Source of the DNA: SAR324 cluster bacterium
Lineage (GTDB): Bacteria > SAR324 > JACQKK01
Assembly (NCBI GenBank): GCA_027296185.1
Contig: JAPUJL010000409.1
Location: 1-5,598, forward strand
Length of the DNA: 5,598 nt
Direction: 5' to 3'
The notes below the pieces were generated by a model. That model was not told the DNA's origin and ran no database searches. It worked only from the letters and a program-made list of their open reading frames with translations. Shown piece by piece: positions 1-4,512 of the stretch (its first letter is position 1; every line of letters starts with the position of its first letter). A program made the translations under genes and the position numbers.

Positions 1-1
1 C

Positions 2-445
2 GTGGAGTGGTACGCACTGGAGGAGATCGGCTTCGGCTACCGCGTAATCGCCATTGGCACCGGACGCTCGGCGGTCGACCCGGCGACCGGGGACAAGCTG
101 GAACAGACCGTGGGCATTGGCCTGTCGCTGTTCACGATCAACTGGGTGCCGATCGGTGCGGAATCCGACACCCGCCTCGGCATCATGCTGGGCATCGGCG
201 GTGCGGGATACCAGAACGAGGTATCCATTACCGATGCCGTCACGGGTGCCAAGCTCTCGGCCAGCGATACTTCCGAGGGCAGCGCGGTGCTGGTCGGGGT
301 GTATCTGGATTTCGGCGGCGGCGGCTTCGGCGGCCGGGTCGGTATGCACTCGATCGACACCGACTTGGACGACCTGAGCGACGGCTCACGGGTCGATGGG
401 TCGGGCGTCGCGTTCTACGGCGACATCCGCTGGGCCTTCGATTGA
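2..445 (+). CDS. C-terminal part of a probable outer-membrane beta-barrel-like protein (5' truncated by window)
   Basis: The frame is open from the window edge to a TGA at 443-445 and shows 147 residues. It could begin at the GTG at base 2, but no upstream sequence is visible to support a start, so it is treated as partial. The visible protein is rich in Gly and in alternating hydrophobic/polar stretches that look like amphipathic beta-strands. These lie roughly at residues 8-25, 34-52, 57-79, 91-118 and 133-147, separated by acidic, Asp/Ser/Thr-rich turns. It ends in a strand with aromatic residues (VAFYGDIRWAFD), as outer-membrane barrels often do, although the last residue is Asp rather than Phe. 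There is one Tyr/Gly-rich hairpin (DFGGGGFGG) and no cysteine. I do not recognise the family. An outer-membrane or surface role is inferred only from the strand pattern. The next gene follows on the same strand after 62 bases. Confidence 0.6.
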   Translation: MEWYALEEIGFGYRVIAIGTGRSAVDPATGDKLEQTVGIGLSLFTINWVPIGAESDTRLGIMLGIGGAGYQNEVSITDAVTGAKLSASDTSEGSAVLVGVYLDFGGGGFGGRVGMHSIDTDLDDLSDGSRVDGSGVAFYGDIRWAFD

Positions 446-507
446 TCGGCACCGCCCCGCGGAACGAAGTACACCGAATCGCACCGAGCCCCCGAGAAAG
501 CATCCCC

Positions 508-969
508 ATGCAAACGATCTCGGACCACCGCAAACGGATCGCCTACCTCCGCGAGACGCTGGACACGCTCGTGGCGCGGCACCGCAAGCTGTTCGACCTG
601 CGCTCCCAGAGTTGGCACGAGCAGTTGGAGGGAGATCCGGACCGCCAGGAAAAACTGGACGAACTGCACCGCGAAATCGCGGAAGTCGAGGTACAGATCG
701 AGTACATGAAGGGGGGCCTGAACGCCATCGAGCCCAGCGGCGCGCTTCCCAGCCAGCCAGCGGATCCGCCCGAAAGCGAACCGCCCGAGGCCGCCAACGG
801 CGATCGGGCTGAGACCGCCGGCAGTGATTCAGCCGAGGATGCTCCGGCGGACGCCGCGAGCGGCGATCCCAGCAGCGTTTCGGACGATGCGACGGCCGAG
901 GGGCCGGACAGCGGTTCGGGCGAATTACCCGCCGACCCGGAGGGCGAACCGCCAGTTGGCTCAGCTTGA
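508..969 (+). CDS. Small coiled-coil protein with long acidic disordered tail (hypothetical)
   Basis: This 153-residue protein belongs to no family I recognise. The ATG at 508 is chosen because a GAGAAAG ribosome-binding sequence (494-500) lies seven bases upstream, and because the same frame further upstream reads as low-quality Arg/Gly-rich sequence antisense in character to a coding pattern. Residues 1-75 are strongly helical and charged, with heptad-like hydrophobics (I11, L14, L18, L21; L50, L53, I57, V60, I64). They probably form two coiled-coil helices broken near G42-D45. Residues 76-153 are low complexity, rich in Pro, Ala, Ser, Gly, Glu and Asp, with no Lys and only one Arg, so the tail is very acidic and almost surely disordered. 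There is no signal peptide or membrane segment, so it is probably cytoplasmic. It follows the barrel-like gene by 62 bases and converges on the ParA gene. A scaffold or adaptor role is only a guess. Confidence 0.75.
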   Translation: MQTISDHRKRIAYLRETLDTLVARHRKLFDLRSQSWHEQLEGDPDRQEKLDELHREIAEVEVQIEYMKGGLNAIEPSGALPSQPADPPESEPPEAANGDRAETAGSDSAEDAPADAASGDPSSVSDDATAEGPDSGSGELPADPEGEPPVGSA

Positions 970-1027
970 GCTATTCCCTTTCGGAATTCCCTGCCGGACT
1001 TTCCCCCGCCGCCAGAGCGGACCCGCC

Positions 1028-1093
1028 TGAACCCTCCGGCTATTCGCCGCCGGGCGGGACTGTTTTGAACCCTCTGGCTATTCGCCGCCGGGC
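1028..1093. repeat. 28-base direct repeat, two copies, covering the 3' end of the ParA gene
   Basis: Copy 1 is at 1028-1055 and copy 2 at 1066-1093. They match at 27 of 28 positions; the one difference is C at 1037 versus T at 1075. The repeat period is 38 bases, with 10 unrelated bases between copies. Copy 2 includes the last codons and the stop of the ParA gene (MPGGE plus TAG on the minus strand), and copy 1 lies just downstream in the convergent gap. Each copy can also form a small GC hairpin around its TATTC core. This looks like a short tandem duplication of the gene end. Confidence 0.85.
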
Positions 1094-1680
1094 ATCTCGA
1101 GCAGCCGCAACATCCGCTGAGCGCTGGCACCGTCGAGCGCCGCTCCGGCGAACAGCGCCGCGAGCTCATCCGAGGCCGGAATGGGTTCCGGCCAAACGGG
1201 CAGGCCCCACTGCTTCATTTCGGCGATCAGCGGCTCCAGCGGCTCCCCCCGGTACATGTTGAACGCGACCGCCGCGGCCGGTGCCCGCCCTTCCCGCCGG
1301 AGCTTCCGCACGATCGCGGCCAGCCAGGGCAGCGCCCAGATATCGGGCAGGGAGGGCCGCACGGGCACGATTACCCGGTCGACTCCAACCAGGATGGATT
1401 CGGTCATGAGGCTCAACGACGGCGGCCCGTCCACGATTACGTGGCGCCACTCCTCCCGCCACGATTCGGCCAGGGTGGCGAGGGTCGGCTGGATGTGATG
1501 GAGCGACTCCACTCCGAAGCGCTTGCCGAAGCGGTTGGCCCACTCGCTGGCGGTGCCCTGGGGGTCCGCGTCCACGAGCAGGGCCGGCTCCCCCTTCTCC
1601 TGCAATGCCAGCGCGGCGGCAATGGCGAGGGTACTTTTGCCCGTGCCTCCCTTTTGATGCAGGAACGCGGTAACCGCCAT
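1078..1680 (-). CDS. Solitary ParA/MinD-superfamily ATPase
   Basis: This is a 200-residue deviant-Walker ATPase, the class that binds nucleoid DNA or membrane in an ATP-dependent way to segregate or position cargo such as plasmids, chromosomes, chemoreceptors or carboxysomes. The deviant Walker A motif is KGGTGKST at 10-17, with both signature (K10) and catalytic (K15) lysines. Walker A' is VDADPQGTASEW at 36-47, with D39. Walker B is VIVDGPPS at 81-88, with D84. The segment VPVRPSLPDIWA (105-116) and the FNMY segment (140-143) are typical of short ParA proteins. A basic patch, RKLRREGR (125-132), could contact DNA. There is no N-terminal helix-turn-helix domain as in large plasmid ParAs, and no parB neighbour. 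The ATG at 1680 places the motif at the usual position. It lies 20 bases after the Trm112-family gene and is probably co-transcribed with it. Chromosome segregation in the strict sense is unlikely; the cargo is unknown. Confidence 0.92.
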   Translation of the reverse strand: MAVTAFLHQKGGTGKSTLAIAAALALQEKGEPALLVDADPQGTASEWANRFGKRFGVESLHHIQPTLATLAESWREEWRHVIVDGPPSLSLMTESILVGVDRVIVPVRPSLPDIWALPWLAAIVRKLRREGRAPAAAVAFNMYRGEPLEPLIAEMKQWGLPVWPEPIPASDELAALFAGAALDGASAQRMLRLLEMPGGE

Positions 1681-1700
1681 GGCAATCCCGGGCCGGGACG

Positions 1701-1964
1701 CTATCCGGATTCCGGCGGGGGCAGGGGAATCCCCTCCTCGATCAGCATGATCGGGATCTCGTCGCGGATGGGATAGAGGAACTTTCCGTCCTGGCGCACC
1801 AGTCCCCCGTCAATGGGCTCCTTGACGGCCTCCCCACCCCGGTTGGACACCGATCCGGACTCGATCGCCCGGTTGACGGCTGCGATCAAGTCCTCGGGGG
1901 CCAAGGAGACAGGTTCCTTGGTTTCCGGACAGGCCAGAATCGCCAGCAATTCCTGATCGATCAT
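1701..1964 (-). CDS. Trm112 family protein (YcaR-like)
   Basis: This 87-residue protein has the two hallmarks of the Trm112 family: an N-terminal LLAILACPETKEPVSL segment (6-21) and a C-terminal LYPIRDEIPIMLIEE segment (63-77). In eukaryotes and archaea Trm112 is a small activator that binds and stabilises methyltransferases; the bacterial role is poorly defined. The protein is longer than the roughly 60-residue E. coli YcaR because of a middle insertion (about 25-58, including SNRGGEAVKEPIDGGL). Only one cysteine (C12) is present; the CPxC pair of YcaR is replaced by CPET, so zinc binding is unlikely. I chose the ATG at 1964 because the family match starts right there and a GAGAGGAGG purine run sits immediately upstream. 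The SD spacing is short (about four bases from GAGAGG). An in-frame extension upstream would add unrelated Gly/Arg-rich sequence. It is the first gene of a likely two-gene unit with the downstream ParA gene. Confidence 0.88.
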   Translation of the reverse strand: MIDQELLAILACPETKEPVSLAPEDLIAAVNRAIESGSVSNRGGEAVKEPIDGGLVRQDGKFLYPIRDEIPIMLIEEGIPLPPPESG

Positions 1965-2121
1965 GCCTCCTCTCGATAATGGCTCGCAAGCCCGGCCAGT
2001 CCCGCGCGCCGGGCCACCCCACTGTAGGCCCTGACCCCCCAAATGGAAAGCGCCGGGGCCCATCGGGCGCGAGCAGATACGGGCAGGCCGGGCTATCCGG
2101 AGGCGCCGGCGCAGCCTCTAC

Positions 2122-2151
2122 TTGGCAACGCCGCCGGGGCTCGCGTACACT
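2122..2151 (+). promoter_or_regulatory. Possible sigma70-type promoter for the diguanylate cyclase gene
   Basis: TTGGCA (2122-2127) and TACACT (2146-2151) are separated by 18 bases and resemble -35 and -10 elements on the plus strand. Transcription from here would leave a leader of roughly 70 bases before the coding region. It is the best match in the gap, but the matches are partial and nothing else supports it. Confidence 0.35.
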
Positions 2152-2210
2152 TGCAACGCCCGCCCGAATTTGCATGGGATGGTGGGGGCAATGGAGCGCC
2201 CGCCTTGATT

Positions 2211-2216
2211 GGAGGG
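2211..2216 (+). promoter_or_regulatory. Ribosome-binding site that points to an out-of-frame ATG
   Basis: GGAGGG is the strongest Shine-Dalgarno match upstream of the diguanylate cyclase. It lies 10 bases before an ATG at 2227, a workable distance. That ATG opens a frame of only seven codons (MGEDLAA, stop at 2248-2250). The cyclase frame itself has a GTG at 2231, 14 bases from the GGAGGG. The site therefore either serves the GTG at long spacing, serves a leader peptide, or marks a frameshift near the start. Confidence 0.5.
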
Positions 2217-2230
2217 AAACCTGCCGATGG

Positions 2231-3388
2231 GTGAGGATCTTGCCGCCTAAATCGGATTCCGCCGCCGAGGCGCTGGAGGCTGCGGAGGGACCGACCCTGG
2301 TCGTGGTCGACGACGACCCAACCACGCTCGATCTGCTGACGCGGCTCTTGAAGAAGAAGTACGCCGTGCGGTCCTTCTCGGCACCCGCGGAGGCCGTCGC
2401 CGATCTGCGCCGGGAGCCGGCGGAGATCGTCATTTCGGACTATGCTCTGCCCGAAATGAACGGGGTGGAGTTCATCCACGAGATCCATCGCATCGTGCCG
2501 GGCGCCAAACGGATCGTCATCACCGGCCGCGCCGATTTGCAGACCGCGGTGCACTCGGTCAACGAGGCGCAGGTCGATTTCTTCCTCACCAAGCCCGTCG
2601 GCGCGGAGGAACTGTATCAGGCTGTCGAGAAGCTCTGGAAAAACCGCCAGCTCGAAATCGAACGAGACCGGCTGGCGGAGCAAAACGAGCGGATGATCGC
2701 CCAGCTTCAGCGGTTCAACGTCAAGCTGGAGGACACGGTGCGCCAACGCACCACCGCCCTATCCGAATCCAACAAGCGCCTGACCGGGGCATTGAAGGAG
2801 ATCGAGGCGAAGAACAACGCGCTGACGATCCTGAACGAGTCGCTCAACGTAATGGCGACGGTCGATTCGCTCACGGGCCTCTTCAACCGGCGGGAGTTCC
2901 ACCTCCGGCTGACCTCCGAGTGGAACCGCTATCAGCGCTACAACCGTCCGTTCAGCGTCATCATGCTCGATATCGACCTGTTCAAGAAGGTCAACGATAC
3001 CCATGGGCACGAGTGCGGCGATTCGGTGCTCCATGGCCTGGGGGCGCTGCTCAAGCAGCACAAGCGCCGTCAGGACGTGGTGTGCCGCTACGGCGGGGAG
3101 GAATTCGTCATCATCCTGGCGGAGACGCTGCTGGACGCGGCGTTCAAGGCCGCGGAGAAAATCCGCAACCTCGTCGCCACTCATACCTTCCGCTGCAAGA
3201 ACGTCCGCGTCCCCCTGCGGGTGAGCCTCGGCGTCGCGGGTGCCCGGGAACACCGCCCTGGGGACGGAGCCGAGCTGGTAAAAATCGCGGATCAGGGGCT
3301 CTACCGGGCCAAGCAGGAGGGCCGCAACCGCACAGCCGTGGTGGAAGGGGTCGATTCCGAGCGCCTGCTGCTGATCTCGGGGGGATAA
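2231..3388 (+). CDS. Response regulator diguanylate cyclase (REC-coiled coil-GGDEF)
   Basis: This cytoplasmic enzyme is predicted to make cyclic di-GMP from two GTP when its receiver domain is phosphorylated. From the chosen GTG it is 385 residues. The REC domain spans about 22-138: acidic DDD at 27-29, phosphoacceptor D70 in ISDYALPEMNG, switch T98 and K121 in LTKPVG. A long coiled coil (about 140-207) contains VRQRTTAL, a stretch common in REC-linked output proteins. The GGDEF domain begins at DSLTGLFNRREF (212-223) and carries LDIDLFKKVNDTHGH (246-260) and the active-site GGEEF (288-292), an active variant. The inhibitory I-site RxxD is present (R279, D282), so product feedback is expected. 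The start is uncertain: GTG 2231, TTG 2240 and an ATG at 2174 are all in frame, but none has ideal SD spacing. No histidine kinase is nearby. It converges on the sirtuin gene 54 bases downstream. Confidence 0.93.
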   Translation: MRILPPKSDSAAEALEAAEGPTLVVVDDDPTTLDLLTRLLKKKYAVRSFSAPAEAVADLRREPAEIVISDYALPEMNGVEFIHEIHRIVPGAKRIVITGRADLQTAVHSVNEAQVDFFLTKPVGAEELYQAVEKLWKNRQLEIERDRLAEQNERMIAQLQRFNVKLEDTVRQRTTALSESNKRLTGALKEIEAKNNALTILNESLNVMATVDSLTGLFNRREFHLRLTSEWNRYQRYNRPFSVIMLDIDLFKKVNDTHGHECGDSVLHGLGALLKQHKRRQDVVCRYGGEEFVIILAETLLDAAFKAAEKIRNLVATHTFRCKNVRVPLRVSLGVAGAREHRPGDGAELVKIADQGLYRAKQEGRNRTAVVEGVDSERLLLISGG

Positions 3389-3442
3389 ACGGGCCGCGGC
3401 TCGCGTACCGCCGGGGCGTCCGGGCACGGCCAAGGTCGCGGG

Positions 3443-4222
3443 TCAGACAGGCAACGGTTTGGGGAGGGGCAGTTGCTCGACGATGGGCGGCAGCACCGTC
3501 CCCGCCATCTCCCGCACCACCACTTCCGCCTGCCCGTCGTGGGGGGTCTCCTGCAGGTTGACGATGGCCAGCGGCGTCCCGCGGGACACGGCGAGCATGG
3601 GGAGGCCCGCAGCGGGATAGACCACCAGGGAGGAACCCACCACAAGGAACAGGTCGCAGCGCTCCACCTCCTCGGCTGCCCGCTCCAGCACCGGCGGCTC
3701 CAGCGCCTGCCCGAAGGAGATGGTAGCGGGCTTGATGAGCCCGCCGCACTTTTCGCAATCGGGGGCGGTGCCATCGGCTTGCACCAAGGGCTGGAAGGCT
3801 TCCCGAGGCTGCCGGTCGCCGCAGGAGAGGCAGGCCACGTCCCGGGTGGTGCCGTGCAGCTCGATAACCTTGTCCGGCGAATTGCCGGCCTGCTGATGCA
3901 GCCCGTCCACGTTTTGGGTGATCACCGCGCCCAGCCGCCCCGCCTCTTCCAGGAGCGCCACGGCCCGATGGGCGGCGTTGGGCTCCGACTCGATAATTTG
4001 CTCGTACATCCCGGTGCTGCGGAGCCAGTACTTTTTGCGGGATTCGGCGCTGGCCATGAAGTTCTGGATCGTGAACTCGCTGGGGTCGAACTTCGTCCAA
4101 ATTCCGCCGGGCCCGCGAAAATCGGGAATGCCCGATTCGGTGCTGATCCCGGCGCCGGAGAAAATCACGATGCGCCGGGCACTCTGCACCAGTTCGGCAA
4201 GCTTCGCCTCGTCTTCGCTCAT
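3443..4222 (-). CDS. cobB: Sir2-family NAD-dependent protein deacylase (sirtuin)
   Basis: This 259-residue enzyme uses NAD+ to remove acetyl or other acyl groups from lysines, giving nicotinamide and O-acyl-ADP-ribose. It has the full sirtuin set: NAD-binding GAGISTESGIPDFRG (23-37), TQNVDGLH (102-109), catalytic H123 in ELHGTT, a Zn ribbon with C131/C134 and C156/C159, KPATISFGQAL (164-174), VVGSSLVVYPAA (194-205) and the late IVNLQ segment (221-225). Length is normal for a compact bacterial sirtuin. The substrate-pocket segment reads KKYWLRSTGMYEQI (63-76). It looks closer to class II (SIRT4-like, YWxR) sequences than to E. coli CobB, so acyl preference cannot be assumed; the cobB symbol is used only as the general bacterial sirtuin name. 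The ATG at 4222 has GGAGGA just upstream with correct, if short, spacing. It is transcribed divergently from prc and convergently with the diguanylate cyclase gene. Confidence 0.95.
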   Translation of the reverse strand: MSEDEAKLAELVQSARRIVIFSGAGISTESGIPDFRGPGGIWTKFDPSEFTIQNFMASAESRKKYWLRSTGMYEQIIESEPNAAHRAVALLEEAGRLGAVITQNVDGLHQQAGNSPDKVIELHGTTRDVACLSCGDRQPREAFQPLVQADGTAPDCEKCGGLIKPATISFGQALEPPVLERAAEEVERCDLFLVVGSSLVVYPAAGLPMLAVSRGTPLAIVNLQETPHDGQAEVVVREMAGTVLPPIVEQLPLPKPLPV

Positions 4223-4316
4223 GTTCCTCCGTTCGCCGATCCCCTTCGGTTCCGCTCACGCGCCAATCCGGCCGCGCGCCCGCCGCTTACCCCTATCCCA
4301 AGGCGCATCGGGCAGG

Positions 4317-4349
4317 CAATCCCCAAGCATTCCCCAACCCATCCCCGAG
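4317..4349 (-). repeat. Three 11-base C-rich repeats forming a G-quadruplex motif on the minus strand
   Basis: Plus-strand units CAATCCCCAAG (4317-4327), CATTCCCCAAC (4328-4338) and CCATCCCCGAG (4339-4349) repeat with an exact 11-base period. Together with a CCC at 4338-4340, the minus strand from 4346 to 4321 reads as four G-runs (4, 3, 4, 4) with loops of 2, 2 and 7 bases. This satisfies the standard G3+N1-7 quadruplex rule. It lies about 100 bases upstream of the sirtuin start. Confidence 0.75.
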
Positions 4350-4386
4350 CCGGCTCTCAACCGCCCGCCCGTGGCCGGGCGCTGCC

Positions 4387-4408
4387 CGGAGCCGCTCTGA
4401 CGGCTCCG
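4387..4408. repeat. Perfect 8-bp inverted repeat upstream of the prc promoter
   Basis: CGGAGCCG (4387-4394) and CGGCTCCG (4401-4408) are perfect reverse complements with a 6-base loop, CTCTGA. The element ends 26 bases before the proposed prc -35 box. No T-run follows on either strand, so it is not a typical intrinsic terminator. It could be a protein-binding site or simply a GC hairpin. Confidence 0.55.
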
Positions 4409-4434
4409 CCGCGGGAAGCGCGATACGCCACACA

Positions 4435-4463
4435 TTGCCTTTGGGGCGTGTTCGGGCGATAAT
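4435..4463 (+). promoter_or_regulatory. Sigma70-type promoter for prc
   Basis: TTGCCT (4435-4440) and GATAAT (4458-4463) are separated by the optimal 17 bases. The -10 matches consensus at five of six positions. Transcription would begin near 4470, giving a leader of about 40 bases before the prc ATG. It lies in the right place and is the clearest promoter in the window. Confidence 0.65.
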
Positions 4464-4512
4464 CGCACACGATTACAACTCGGCGCATCCCCCTCCCCTA
4501 AGGCAGGCCGTT

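Larger units (their letters stand above)
1965..2230. other. Divergent intergenic region between the Trm112 gene and the diguanylate cyclase gene
   Basis: This 266-base GC-rich stretch holds no gene I can support. It must carry promoters for both flanking transcription units. Near its left end, the leader of the minus-strand Trm112 gene contains a 7-bp inverted repeat, GCCCGGC at 1990-1996 and GCCGGGC at 2008-2014, with an 11-base loop. It has no T-run, so it is not a standard terminator. On the plus strand there is a plausible promoter at 2122-2151. I could not pick out a convincing minus-strand promoter. Confidence 0.6.
4223..4512. other. Divergent intergenic region between the sirtuin gene and prc
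   Basis: This 290-base GC-rich gap has no supportable gene. It contains the prc promoter candidate (4435-4463), an inverted repeat (4387-4408) and a C-rich run (4317-4349). A weak minus-strand promoter for the sirtuin gene could be TTGCCT (4319 to 4314) and GATAGG (4297 to 4292) with 16 bases between them; this is only a partial match. The region is G-rich on the sirtuin-coding strand. Confidence 0.55.

Noticed and set aside
973..987. Small hairpin (ATTCC, loop CTTTC, GGAAT) after the coiled-coil gene as a terminator
   Set aside because: The stem is only 5 bp, AT-containing, and not followed by a T-run, so it does not qualify as an intrinsic terminator.
1028..1093. CRISPR-like array
   Set aside because: There are only two copies, the spacer is 10 bases, and one copy overlaps a coding sequence. 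No cas genes are present.
543..1169. Minus-strand open frame opposite the coiled-coil gene and running into the ParA 3' end
   Set aside because: It is Ser/Gly/Arg-rich, has no family resemblance and overlaps two better supported genes.
1078..1680. Plasmid or chromosome partition locus (parABS)
   Set aside because: No ParB gene or parS-like inverted repeat is seen beside the ParA gene, and the neighbours are chromosomal housekeeping genes.
1979..2230. Upstream extension of the diguanylate cyclase reading frame
   Set aside because: The extra in-frame codons encode Arg/Gly/Trp-rich sequence with no domain and overlap the divergent control region. No good ribosome-binding site supports an upstream start.
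3389..3442. Bidirectional terminator in the convergent gap between the cyclase and the sirtuin genes
   Set aside because: Only an imperfect pairing (CGCGTACC with GGTCGCG, one bulge, long loop) is visible, with no T-tract on either strand.
3473..4462. Long plus-strand open frame antisense to the sirtuin gene
   Set aside because: High-G+C genes produce long antisense frames. The predicted protein has no recognisable motif, while the minus strand encodes a complete sirtuin with all catalytic and zinc residues.
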